This document shows, piece after piece, positions 42,310 to 53,487 of a stretch of DNA of 64,000 bases. This stretch comes from Terfezia claveryi (lineage: Eukaryota; Ascomycota; Pezizomycetes; Pezizales; Pezizaceae), in assembly GCA_015179025.1 (NCBI GenBank), contig WHUX01000180.1, forward strand, positions 1 through 64,000, written 5' to 3'. The notes beneath the pieces were generated by a model. That model had not been told where the DNA came from. It searched no databases and worked only from the letters and a program-made list of their open reading frames with translations. The translations under genes were made by a program, and so were the position numbers. Within the stretch, counting starts at the first letter, position 1; every line of letters begins with the position of its first letter.

Positions 42310-45300
42310 CTCGTTGGTAAAGTTATTAAGGTAGTATATCAGAATATAGGTGGAAGTCACAATAATACACACGCGTTCTTGGAATAGTGCAAGGAAGAAG
42401 AGGTGGATATAGCTTTTGTAGGGGAAGTTTGGATTAAGAAGGGGACTCAGAGCCACCCGACATTTACTTTAGATTCAGAGGTTAAGAAAGGCAGAAAAGT
42501 AATGGCTTTCTGGAGAAATAGGTGGGATAGTAAGGTTAAGGTGTAAGGGAGGAGGATAATATAATTTTTCTAGAAGTCGAAGGGAAAAGAGTTGGAGGTG
42601 TATATACAGATAGAAAACTACATGGGACAGCCTGGAAGGAGTGGCTAGGAAAGGTAGATACACTAACTGGGTGAGAAGGGGGGGTCATTGGCGATTGGAA
42701 TGCCTATAGTGATACTTGGGACAGTAGCAATAAAGAGGATAGTAGGGGCAGGACTATGGCAGATTGGGTAGTAGGGGGCGGTTTGAGATTGCTAATGGAG
42801 GAGGCCCCTGGACTTGGGAAAGAGTAAGAAGAGGTAGACTTGAGAAGAGTAGAATTGACTTGTTCTTAAGCAGTAAGGCTAAGAGGTGGGGGAAGGTTGT
42901 AAGTACAAAATTAGGCTCGGATTACTGGGCTATAGCAGCGGAAATAGACTGGGGGGAAAGTCAGAGTAATGCAGTTAAAGAGGCAGTGGATTGGAAAATG
43001 CTACAGGTACTGGTAGAGGAGGTAGTAGAGAAAAGAAAGAGGACTCTTGGTTTGAGAGACTAGAGGGGCTAACAGCATATGAAAAATTCAAAAGCCTTCA
43101 TATGCAGGTCTCAAAAAAGCTTAGGATTATAGAGAGATCAAAGAGATAGTAGAATGACGAGCTAACAGAGCAGCTTAAGCGAACAAAAAATAGCCACCGA
43201 AATCTCGTTGATGGGCTACACAAAGCGATAGGGTGAAGAGATGGAAGGTAGAGAAAGAGTGGTTGAGAAAAATGATGAAGGAGAAAAAAAGGGAGTGTTG
43301 GCAGAAATTCTGTGAGGAGAATAGGGAAAAAGACCTATGGGAGGTAGTTAAGTGGGCAAAAGATCCTTGGCACCTCCGACAACATATGAAGGGTCTAGAA
43401 GATATTAATGGCAGAAGGCTAGAAAGCCATAATGAGAAGGTGGAGAGATTGGTAGCGGATCATTTTAGTTGGAGAAAAGAAGGAAGGAATTTGGAGAAAG
43501 AAGGGGATATTCAGGGCATGAGAGAAGGGGGTGATGGATGGGAGAAAGAGGTGAGGTAGGCTCTTCAAGAAACTAGTAATAAGTCAGCAGCAGGCCCAGA
43601 TAGGATAAGCTATTGATTTATCAAAGCAGTCCTGAAGACTAGGTTAGGGAGAAAGGTTATAAGGGAGGTTGCGGATAACCTGGTAAGAAGATACATACCG
43701 AAAGCATGGCAATATAGCAAAGTTGTTATGATCCCAAAACTAGAGAAGGATTATGGGAAGACTAAAGGTTGAAACCAATTAATTTAATTAATTGTATTGG
43801 GAAGCTAGGCGAGAAGGTAGTAGCAGGCAGATTGCAAATGTCGGGTCTATTACACAAACATTAATTCGGCTCGGTTAAGGGGTGCTCTGCTATGGAAGCA
43901 GCCCTGAGAACAGTGATAAGAGCTCAGAGGTGTTTGGCAAAAGGAGGCAGTATAGTTGGGCCTTCTGGGACATGAAGGAGGGCTTTCAGAACATAAGAGA
44001 AGAGGATGTGATCAGATAGCTCACGAAGTAAGAGGAAGGCAGAAAATGGATTCCTTGGATTAAAAACTTTTTCAGAGCTAGGGAATTTGAGCTAGAGTAG
44101 GATGGAAAAGTTAGAGGGAGGGGAAAGACCAACCTAGGAGCTCCACAAGGCTCTCCACTATCATCGGTGATCTTCCTAATCTGGATGGTACCGATCATTC
44201 AAAAAATAGAAATTAGGTTAGTGGAAAGATTAGGTAGGGGGGCAGACATAGAACTCCCCTCATATGTGGATGACCTGCATCTGAACATATGCTATTAGGG
44301 GGGTTAAGCAAACATGGATGATTTGCTAATAAGGGCGGATAAAATGGTGAATGAGGTGGTGGAGGAGAACTTCTTGCCTTTAGAAGATAGCAAGCACGAG
44401 AAGCTGGTGCTGAGGATAAAAAGAAGGAAGGAGAAGAAAAAAGTGAAGTGGGTTAAGTGGATTGGTATTATTTTGGATGAGAGCCTGACATTCAAAATGC
44501 ATTGGCAAAGCAGGATCCAGAAAGCTAGGAAACTTTTAGGACAGCTAAATGGGCTAGGGAACTCGTCTTGGGGAATGAGCGCCAACAGCTAGAGGGTAGT
44601 GTATATGGAGATGATTAGGGCAGTAGTGCTATGGGGCTCCGAACTTGGTTAGAGAGGGCAGAGGGATTGGGAAGAAGAGTTCGAGAGGCTACAATACCAG
44701 GTCCTTAAGAAATATGTTAATGCTACCCATGGTTCAAGATAGGAGCTAGTAAGCCAAATCACAGGGGTAGAAAGCCCAAGAATAGTGTTGGACGCAGCCC
44801 AAGCAAGGTTGATGGGGAAGATGATATGGGACCCAGCTGCATTGGGGGATCTGTGGTTAGATGATGGGATCCGGAAGAGGAATGTAGAGGAGGAAAGATC
44901 ATGAGACCATATTGGTGCACCATATAGAATACAGGATAACCTAAAGGAGAACGGCTTTAACTCGATAATGTCAAAAATTCGAAACAAGGCAGGGTTCGTA
45001 AGAGAAGGACTGAATAAGGTGTTAAGCATAGGAGGTCCGTGTGGGGTAGTAGAGATACCGATAATGGACCTGGACTTGACTAGGAATGATTAGCCAGATC
45101 GATGGGTTAAAAAAATCGGAGAGTTGAAGGAGGACTCGGTAGTAGTGTACACGGACGGCAGCATGAGTGAAGGTGGAGGAGTGGGCAGGGGCTGGTGTTC
45201 GGAAGAGGGGACTATAAAGAGAAGGACTGGTCTAGGGGGATTGTGCACAGTATGGGATGGAGAGGTTGCTGGGATTAGGAAAGCCCTAGAAAAGACCCTA

Positions 45301-45942
45301 CAGCATTTGAAGGTACTGATATTGACGGACTCGACAGCAGCAATCTGTGCACTTAAGAAGGCAGGAAAGAGGGGAAAGGCAAGGACAGCAGACCTAATCT
45401 CAGTAGCCATGAGTATCAAAGAAAGGCAAGAGAAGCTAAGAGTGAAGGCGGTAAGGCTGGGTTGGGTAAAAGCTCAAGTCAGGATTCTGAGGGACGAATG
45501 GGCAGATATGCTGGCGAAAGAAGGAGCGGAGGATCAGCATCCTGAAGAGCCCCAAATCACGGAGGGTGGACTCAGACAGGAATGGAAGAGAATAAGGGAG
45601 GCGGAGAGAAAGGTAGTCACAACAGGGGGGGGTAGGGTGGTTAGGTGGGGAAGGAGGGCAAGACATAACTACGTCTATTGCAGGACTGGGAAGGGAAATC
45701 TCCAAGCCTGGCGTGCAATATTGGATGATACAGTAGATCCGACATGCCGGACATGTGGAAGACATGCGGAGACAGGCAAGCATGTAGCCTTGGTCTGTCC
45801 ATGGGGAGAAGAGATCGGATGAAGGTGGGGGAATTGGGAGGAGATGGACGAGCGGAAGAAGTGGGTGAAGAAGGTGAAAGATGGGGGGGTGAATATGTGG
45901 TAGATCTGGTGGAGACGTTCTTCTCCAACCTGGATCTGACCT
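42310..45942 (+). pseudogene. LINE-1 ORF2: endonuclease, reverse transcriptase, RNase H
   Basis: Endonuclease: 'YQNIGGSHNN' (42340), 'VDIAFVGEVW' and 'VIGDWNAYSDTW' (42690), of the AP-endonuclease type. Reverse transcriptase: 'KSAAGPDRISY' (43590), 'AFWDMKEGFQNI' (43965), 'GAPQGSPLSSVIF' (44140) and the catalytic 'YVDD' at 44263-44274. RNase H: 'VVVYTDGSMSEGGG' (45150), 'DGEVAGIRKAL', 'LTDSTAA', then 'VKAQVRILRDEWAD', where the usual His and Asn of HxGxxGNE are changed. Cys/His: 'CRTCGRHAETGKHVALVC'. More than ten in-frame stops; direct comparison with the copy at 12 kb shows 'NSW' to 'NS-stop' and 'ELGW' to 'ELG-stop', both TGG to TAG. Role when intact: target-primed reverse transcription. 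Confidence 0.92.
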
Positions 45943-46149
45943 GAGTAGGGATTGGGGGAAGGGTCTGTAAGGCCGGGGATTGGTTATCTTTTCTTGTTTT
46001 ACTTGTCTCTTCTGAGATCATTTATTCCACTCGTTGTTCCATGAGATTTCTGAGCCTTTTAAGGTAAGGAAACGGAACCGTCTCATAGCCTTAGGCTCCA
46101 TAGACGTATAGACTTCAAAAAAAAAAAAAAAAAAACCAACCAAATCATC

Positions 46150-46481
46150 TTACATTCAGTGCTCTATATACCTATACTAGGCCATAGCTTAATATCATGG
46201 AATTCAATAAAATCTAAGGTAGTATTGGTTGCTCGAGATAACTTGGTCCAGCTCTATAGGAACAGTGACATAAAACTCATTAACCCTATAATGCTTGCTG
46301 ATATGATGAACAGTTTGCTATATGTTCACGAAAGCTCAATGGCAAGCTCTTCAGCAGCAAGCTCTTCAGCAGCGAGCTTAGCAAGCTATGCCCCAAGGCC
46401 TTCACAAGCAAGCTTAGCTAGCTTTGCCCTCTGGCATGCAGTGCTTGGCTACGCAGCCAACACATCAGGAATGATTTATAT
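46150..46481 (+). pseudogene. Copia protease to pre-integrase region (resumed)
   Basis: Continues the frame broken at 39034: 'ILHSVLYIPILGHSLISWNSI' (protease end), then 'SFALWHAVLGYAANTSGMIY', the GAG-pre-integrase motif (LWHxxLGH, last His changed to Tyr). A short duplicated 'ASSSAASSSAAS' lies between. The frame ends where the FB-1 repeats begin, so integrase, RT and 3' LTR are absent. Confidence 0.85.
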
Positions 46482-46524
46482 GGCGTCCGGACGCCACTAT
46501 GGGTGCGTCCAGGTGACACGGTCC

Positions 46525-46795
46525 TGCCAATGTCTCCTGCGGCATCCACTAGCATCTCAGGTTATGCAATGTCTCCCGTGGCGTCCACTGGCATCTCAAG
46601 TTATACAATATCTCCCGTGGCGTCCGAAGACCTCCCTTCAGTCTATGGCATCCGGAAGACCTCCCTTCAGTCTATGGCGTCTGGATAACCTCCCTTCAGT
46701 CTATGGCGTCCGGATAACCTCACTCAGCCTATGGCATCCGGATAACCTCACTCAGCCTATAGCGTCCGAATGACCTCCTTCAGCCTATGGCATCT
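46525..46795. repeat. FB-1 outer tandem arrays (43-bp and 28-bp units)
   Basis: Two to three units like 'CAATGTCTCCCGTGGCGTCCACTGGCATCTC' (46530-46622), then six units of about 28 bp, 'GGCGTCCGGATAACCTCCTTCAGCCTAT' (46620-46790). Only one 28-bp unit is left on the right arm before the LTR at 52955. Confidence 0.85.
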
Positions 46796-47189
46796 GGATT
46801 CTAGTTCATGTCTCTGCTATCCCTCAGATATCATATTGTGCCTTTCCGCGACGCTGGTCCTGCCCATTCCAGGTTCCCTGAAGCTCAGCCCATGGCGTAG
46901 TTATTCAGTCATAAAGAGATGTGCACTTTATAACAAGAAGAATGAATGTCAATTGTGTTTTGAAATATCTATGTACATAAAAGCTACTTCAGCATAGGCC
47001 ATACGATCATGAACCGAACCCTCGACCACAGTCCCAATGTTACTCACTAGCCAACTTGTTAGAAATTGCTTGCACTAAGGGTACACCTGCCGACCATAAT
47101 TCACAAACCACTAGCGCTATTTGCCTGGCTACTGACAACTGACCTATCGATCTAGAGAATCCAGTTTATCCTACTCGACACTAGAGCCA

Positions 47190-47356
47190 TACATCGGAGC
47201 TATGGAAGTGCAGGCATCGGAGCCATGGAAGTGTAGGTATTGGAGCCATGGGAGTGGAGGCATCGGAGCCATGGGAGTGGAGACATCGGAGCCATGGGAG
47301 TGGAGGTATCGGAGGCATCGGAGCCATGGGAGTGGAGGCATCGGAGCCATGGGATC
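47190..47356. repeat. FB-1 left-arm 21-bp array
   Basis: Seven or eight units of 'CATCGGAGCCATGGGAGTGGAG'. The inverted counterpart on the right arm is at 52350-52530. Confidence 0.9.
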
Positions 47357-47388
47357 CATACAGCTATAGAACCCTGTGACATAGGTTA

Positions 47389-50047
47389 CCCTTGCAAGCC
47401 TAGTAGTGCACAGCCACCGTATAGTGCACACTGTCTAAGACATACATATGCACCTGCCTCCTCAGCATTTCCCCAGCTGCAGTACACCCCCTAACAAACA
47501 GAATGGTATCAACCTACATCAGTCGAATCACGGAAGCCAGGGCAACACCACCAAGGGGCCCCCGATACAGAAATGCCCAAGTATACAGAACAACAGCTGC
47601 GAGATGCAGTCAAGCATGCTCTACGAGAGCCAGACGTACCTACCATACGTATTGCAGACCTCTATGGGGTAGAGCACACCACATTGCGTCGGAGAGTGCT
47701 GGGGACCCACCAGGATAGGTCTATAGCTCACCAGATTGAGCAGCTGTTCTCTACGGGTGAAGAGAAGGCAATTGCAGACTATGCTGAAGTCATGGCGGAT
47801 GTAGGATTTCCTCTGAATCCCGACCTTTTACGGCAGATTGCGCAAGGGATTGTTAATGAAAGGCAAATACCCCAACAAGGTCAAGGGGGGGGTATTGTGG
47901 GTCCTCAACAACTTGCCGTCAAGCCTCGCGACCAGAGGAACCAGCGTATACAACGACAAGGTGCAATACCCGCCTCCACCAGCACCTCTGCCTCCGCCTC
48001 CGCCTCCGCCTCCACCACTCCCTCAATACATATTGTTGGCATCCACTGGGTAGATAGATTTCTTGAACGCAACCCAGAGTTCAAAAAAGTCTATATTCGA
48101 TACCAGGAGAGAGTAAGAGCGGCGGCAACCAATGATATAGAGTTGCAGGCAGATTTTCTCCGCAAGCTTGCAAACCTGGTACGACGGAAGAGGATAGCTC
48201 AGGAAGATATTTGGAATTGTGATGAGAAGGGAATAACTATGGGAAGAAATAGTAGGAGGGTCATGGCAATTGTACAAGTGGGGCGCAGAAGTACTGCCAT
48301 GACAGATGGGTCTCATGAGTTTTACAGTGTTTTGGAGACAGTCAGTGCAGGGGGAGTGGTTATTCCTCCATTTATTGTATGGCAGGGGAAGACTCACCGA
48401 GAATCATATTATCGGGAGGGGGGGGTGGAACATGAAGCAATATTCGCAGTCTCACCTAGTGGATATATGGATGATGAGCTTGGGTTGGAATATATGAAGC
48501 AGCATTTTGAGCCATATACTAGGAGGGACGGAGGTCTACGATGTCTTATTGTTGATGGCCATTCCTCTCATATTGCATGGCGAGTAGTCAAATACGCTCT
48601 CAACCACAATATCCACCCAATTTGTCTTCCTTCCAAGTCTACGCATCTTCTTCAACCTCTTGATGTCGGTTGCTTTTCCCACCTATAAACAACCTATGAA
48701 CGCAACCTCAGTATATGGCTGCGTGAGAATCCTCTATTAGGCATATCAAAGGTTGAGTTCCTTGATATTCTTCAGCAGACATGAGAGCAGGTATTTACGG
48801 AGGAGATCATCTATAGTGCGTGGTGGGCAGCCCGCTGCTGGCCTATCGATCGCGTGTTTCATCCCCCACCAACCCCCCCACGTGCCAATGTCTCAGCTGC
48901 CAACTTGAATGCTACTAGTGCTGTCTTAGATACCCCTGCGCTGCTGCGCCAGCTCTCCCGAGAGGTTGAAGATATGATTCGTGATAATCTTAAGCCTATT
49001 CAAAAGACTCTCATTCATGACTATATTGATCTTGCGACGGAAAAGGTTACTAAATATCGGGATATTACTCCTCGTGCACATACCCTTAAAAAGCTGAGGG
49101 ATGGGAAAGTGCGGAAGGAGAAGAAAAGTACAAAGTATGTTGGTGAAGCTCATGTTCTAACCCACCAGTATGTTAATGATGAGCTTAAGAGAAATGCAGA
49201 AGTAGCAGCAGCTAAGGCTAGGAGGCAGGAGGCGGCAATTGAAAAGAAGAGGATTGCGGAGGAAAAAAAGGCTAGTAGAGATACCATTAACAAGCAGTGG
49301 AAGGCGGATCTTCAGCGGTATCAGGAGGTTGAGGTACCAGCATGGCAAGCGGAATGTACGGAGATCGACGAAGCATGGGCTATTGTGAAGGCTACTACGA
49401 AGGGGTCAAAAAGGATCGGGAGAAAGCCTTCCCACCCTCCCCGACCCAAACGACTACTTAAGCCTAAAGGAGGGGTAGTGGAGGTAGTGATCTCTCTATA
49501 GTAGTTGAGAATGACTTGGAGGATAGGGCGGAAGTGTGGTTTGAAGTAGGGGTTGACGAGGAGGTTGAGGAAGAGATAGATGGGGAGGATTTAGCAGATT
49601 CTATAAGAAACCTTGATATTGGTTATTTTGCAGAGGTTAGTGCCACTATGTATCAGTCTGCATTTCACTCATTATGAAGCTATTCCCTTACATATTCATC
49701 TAACATAAGTAACTAGATGCATAGTTGAGATGCTCTAAGAGCTAGGGCTATATTGGTATGGTATTTGGTATGTAGCGGAGGATGGAAGGATAAGGGGGGG
49801 TTCATTGGGGATTTCGGGAAGTGTATATTAGAAGGGCAGGGTATTGAGGCTTGTGTTTATTTGAGTGAAGTGTGAGGGTAACCATATTGTAGAGCGTATT
49901 TGTTTCCATAGTTGTACATATAGCTAGAGTTGGACTGTCGCCCAAATGGTTAGGTATATCATGTATTTATGTTGCAGGGGGGGTCTGCAAGAGGTGTTTC
50001 AGGTGTGTGCACTAGACGGTGGCTGTGCACTACTACGCTTGCAAGGG
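47389..50047 (+). mobile_element. pogo-type DNA transposon, copy 2 (pogo-2), inserted in FB-1
   Basis: A 2,659-bp element with inverted ends of about 45 bp (left 'CCCTTGCAAGCCTAGTAG' from 47389; right ending 'CGCTTGCAAGGG' at 50047) and TA at both sides (47387-47388, 50048-50049). The opposite arm of FB-1 holds the unoccupied site 'AACTAACCTG' with its TA at 52319-52320. The single long transposase frame is nearly intact. Confidence 0.95.
47573..49501 (+). pseudogene. pogo-like DDE transposase with two stop codons
   Basis: One uninterrupted reading frame of 642 codons apart from TAA at 48686-48688 (CAA expected from pogo-1 'LQTTYERN') and TGA at 48782-48784 (CGA likely). Residues 1-45: 'YTEQQLRDAVKHALREPD' and 'RIADLYGVEHTTLRRRV', a psq/pipsqueak-type helix-turn-helix. 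Residues about 60-180: CENP-B-like DNA-binding region ('IHWVDRFLERNPEF'). Catalytic triad: D217 in 'NCDEKG', D328 in 'VDGHSSH' and D364 in 'PLDVG', that is DD35D. The C-terminal 190 residues are a Lys/Arg/Glu-rich helix ('KKRIAEEKKASRDTINKQW'). Role when intact: excision and TA-directed integration. Two transition-type changes are the only visible damage, so the insertion is recent. Confidence 0.92.
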
Positions 50048-50069
50048 TAGTTGTGCGCGCACTTATTGG

Positions 50070-50545
50070 AGGTCTGGCAATCCTCTCACCTCAAAGAACT
50101 GAACTTGCTTGCTTGGTTGCTTCTAATACCCTGTGTTATATGTTAGTTACAGGTGCTCATATCGGAGGTTTGGCAATGCACTCACCTAAACGAACTGAAC
50201 TTGCTTGATTGGTTCCTTGCAGTATTCTGTGAGATGGCTTAGTTACGCGTGCTCATATCGGAGGTCTGGCAATGCTCTCACCTAAACGAACTGAACTTGC
50301 TTCATCGGTTCCTTGTAGTATTCTGTTAGATAGGTTAGTTATGTGTGCTCATATCGGAGGTCTGGCAATGCTCTCACCTAAACGAACTGAACTTGCTTGA
50401 TCGGTTCTTTGCAGTATTCTGTGAGATAGGTTAGTTACGCGTGCTCATATCGGAGGTCTGGCAATACTCTCACCTAAATATACTGAACTTGCTTAGTCAG
50501 TTCTTCCGGTATTCTGTGAGATAGGTTAATTATACATGCTCATAT
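50070..50545. repeat. FB-1 left-arm 97-bp array
   Basis: Five to six units with 'GCTCATATCGGAGGTCTGGC' and 'ACGAACTGAACTTGCTT', spaced 96-98 bp. The inverted array on the right arm is at about 51895-52330. Confidence 0.9.
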
Positions 50546-50935
50546 TGGGGGTTTGGTACTGCTCTCACCTAGCTGCAAGTTCCTGAGTTTCATTGACTTA
50601 TATTGTAGTTGAAAGTTCCTATGTCCTTCAGATGTGCCAGCGGCAGACTGAGTAGCGGGTAGGGAAATTGGGGTGTATACAAGCCCCCGTACTAGCTCCC
50701 GGACTGTTGTGATAAACCACGCTTGGTAGGCCCCTTGCAGCTATCGGCACAGCAATATCACCTTAGACTGTGATACCTGCGCGTATAGCTACATATTGGC
50801 TATTCCTGTATGGGCAATAGTCCCTTGTTTGGCTTGGGCATTATAACCAACCTCGCAATTCATACGGAACTCCTCCAGCACAACTGTGATATAGTTGGGT
50901 CGCTTGTTTATATGGAAAAAAACCCTGCATTCGGG

Positions 50936-51554
50936 GCTTGTCAATTCATGAGTTTTCTTCTATACAAACAAGCCCCGAATGCAGGGTTTTCTTCAATATA
51001 AACATGCCTCGAATGCATGGGTTTGCAAGCCCCGAATACATGGTTTTCTTCCATATAAACAAGCCTCGAATGCATAGTTTTCTTCCATATAAACAAGCCC
51101 CAAATGCATGATTTTCTTCTATATAAACAAGTCTCGAATGCATGGGTTTGCAAGCCCCGAATACATGGTTTTCTTCCATATAAACAAGCCTCAAATGCAT
51201 GGTGTTCTTCTATATAAACAAGACCCGAATGCATGGTTTTCTTCTATATAAACAAGCCCCGAATGCATGGTTTTCTTCCATATAAACAAGCCTCGAATGA
51301 ATGGTTTTCTTCTAAATAAACAAGGCTCAAATGTATGGGTTTGCAAGCCCCGAATGCATAGTTTTCTTCCATATAAACAAGCGATACAACTATATCACAG
51401 TTGCGCTAGAGGAGTTCTATATAAATTGCGAGGTTACATATAAACAAGCCTCGAATGCATGGGTTTGCAAGCCCTGAAGGTATGGTTTTCTTCTATATAA
51501 ACAAGCCTCGAATACATGGGTTTGCAAGCCCCGAATACATGGTTTTCTTCAATT
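50936..51554. repeat. FB-1 central satellite, about 34 bp unit
   Basis: About 16 copies of 'AAACAAGCCTCGAATGCATGG' plus 'TTTTCTTCTATAT', alternating with a 'GGTTTGCAAGCCCCGAATACATGG' variant. It forms the loop of the palindrome. Short inverted units at 50915-51000 mark the inner edge of the left arm. Confidence 0.9.
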
Positions 51555-52954
51555 TAAACAAGCGATACAACTCTATCATAGTTGTGCTGGAGGAGTTCCA
51601 TCTGAATTGCGAGGTTAGTTATAACACCCAAGCCAAATAGGGACTATTGCCCATACAGGAATAGCCAATATGCAGCCACACGCGCAGGTATCACAGTCTA
51701 AGGTGATATTGCCATGATGACGGCTACAAGGGGCCTGCCAAGCGTTGTTTATCACACCAGTCCGGGGGCTAGCGCGGGGGCTTGTACACACCCCAATTTC
51801 CCTACCCACCACACAGTCTGCCGCTGGCACATTTGAAGGACATAGGAACTTTCAAGGACAACACAAGTCAATGAAACTCAGGAACTTGCAGCTAGGTAAG
51901 AGCATTACTAAACCCACAATATGAGTACGCGTAATTAACCTATCTCACAGAATACCGGAAGAACCGACCAAGCAAGTTGAGTTCATTTAGGTGAGAGCAT
52001 TACCAGACCTCCGATATGAGCACGCGTAACTAACCTATCTTACAGAATACTACAAGGAACCGATCAAGCAAGTTTAGTTCGTTTAGGTGAGAGCATTGCC
52101 AGACCTCCGATATGAGCATGTGTAACTAACCTATCTCACAGAATACTGCAAGGAACTGATCAAGCAAGTTCAGTTTGTTTAGGTGAGTACATTGCTAGAC
52201 CTCTGATATGAGCATGCGTAACTAATATATAAAACAGGGTATTAGAAGCAACCAAGGAAGCAAGTTCAGTTCTTTGAGGTGAGAGGATTGCCAGACATCC
52301 GATAAGTGCGCACACAACTAACCTGTATTACAGGGTTCTACAGCTGTATGGATCCCATAGCTCTGATGCCTCTACTCCCATGGCTCCGAAGCCTCCGATG
52401 CCTCTACTCCCATGGCTCCGAAGCCTCCGATGCCTCCACTCCCATGGCTCCAATGCCTCCACTTCTATGGCTCCGATGCCTACACTTCCATGGCTCCGAT
52501 GCCTGCACTTCCATGGCTCCGATGCATAGCTCCAGTGTCGAGTAGGATAAACTGGATTCTCTGGATCGACGGGTCAGTTGTCAGTAGCCAGACAAATAGC
52601 GCTAGTGGTTTGCGAATTACGGTCAGCGAGTGTACTTTTGGTGCAGGCAATTTGGAACAAGTTGGCTTGCGAGTAACATCGGGACTGTGGTCGAGGGTTC
52701 AGTTCATGATCGTATGGCCTATGCTGTAGTAGCTTTTATGTACATAGATATTTCGAAATACAATTGACATTCATTCTTCTTGTTTTCAAGTGAACATCTC
52801 TTCATAGCTGAATAACTACGGCATGGGCTGAGCTTCAGGGAACCCGGAATGGGCAAGGCCAGCATCGTAGAAAGGCACAACATGATTTCTGAGAGACAGC
52901 AGAGGCATTAACTAGGATTCAGACACCATAGGCTGAAGGAGGTCATCCAGATGC
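51555..52954. repeat. FB-1 right arm
   Basis: Reverse complement of the left arm: first the unique 'GACTATTGCCCATACAGGAATAGCC' segment, then the 97-bp array (51895-52330), the 21-bp array (52350-52530), the unique segment with 'CATGATCGTATGGCCTATGCTG', and one 28-bp unit at the end. No gene. Contains the empty target site of pogo-2. Confidence 0.85.
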
Positions 52955-53451
52955 TGTCACAACCGTCCTTTCCTAGCCAGGTTTGAGAGTCAGATGGGAT
53001 TCCATCCGACTCTCGATATTGTTGATTGATATCATTGTTATCTCTGTTCCCAAGATAAGGGGTCTCGAGAACCTTATTCCTTCTAGTAGTCTTGGCTAGG
53101 AATGAAGCCTGTATATATAGCTTGCTCTCTCCGCCCTCTCGTTGGATCCCCATCCAATGTCTTGAATATCCAATACAGGACCTTGCTTCTCCCAGCGCTT
53201 GTGCACCTCCCTTGTGCACATCCTTGTCTCGTACAAATAACTCTGCAGCATAGCTGCCTCCCTTGACACCGGCGGCAACTGCCTCTGCATGTCTCGTACC
53301 CCTTGCCCTCTGCCTCTCTCGCCCTCGCCCTTGCCCCCATCCTAGCCTCTCCTCTAGTCACACACGTAGCATTCCTACGTGTGTGTTACCCTAGCCTTGC
53401 CCTTGCCCCGACGTACCCCTTGGTCGCCTTGTCCCCTAAGCACTCATTACA
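52955..53451 (+). mobile_element. gypsy-A 5' LTR
   Basis: A 497-bp LTR from TGTCACAACCG to CATTACA, the same ending as gypsy-B's LTR. It contains a hairpin 'GAGAGTCAGATGG..CCATCCGACTCTC' (about 52985-53015) and TATATATA at 53112-53119. It cuts the right arm of FB-1. Confidence 0.82.
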
Positions 53452-53487
53452 CTACGTTGGATCCTTTGGACCAACTGGTACGCAGTC

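Larger units (their letters stand above)
39035..46135 (+). mobile_element. Full-length LINE-1 (Tad-like), 7.1 kb
   Basis: Bounded by the exact 14-bp duplication CCAACCAAATCATC (39021-39034 and 46136-46149), with poly(A) at 46117-46135. Contains a 5' region, ORF1, endonuclease, reverse transcriptase, RNase H and a Cys/His C-terminus, then the 3' end shared with the truncated copy at 13.6 kb. Inserted into the Copia protease frame in the same orientation. Confidence 0.95.
46482..52954. mobile_element. Giant fold-back element FB-1 (long palindrome)
   Basis: Two long inverted arms surround a satellite core. The left arm is about 46765-47386 plus 50048-50935, split by pogo-2. The right arm is about 51555-52954. 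Pairing is continuous over about 1.4 kb per arm at an estimated 85-90% identity, for example 'CATAGGCCATACGATCATGAAC' near 46996 against 52702. Both arms contain the same nested tandem arrays in mirrored order. No transposase frame of its own. The right arm ends exactly at the gypsy-A LTR; the left side extends into further repeats to about 46482. This matches fold-back architecture on an unusually complex scale. Confidence 0.8.

Noticed and set aside
50941..51234. Repeated 'RGLFIWKKTMHSGLVY' protein on the minus strand
   Set aside because: Translation of the 34-bp satellite core of FB-1; no start context, and repeat length simply keeps the frame open.
50070..51554. Regularly spaced repeats that could suggest a CRISPR array
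   Set aside because: Units are contiguous 34-bp and 97-bp minisatellites without unique spacers, they are mirrored in an inverted arm, and the genome looks eukaryotic.
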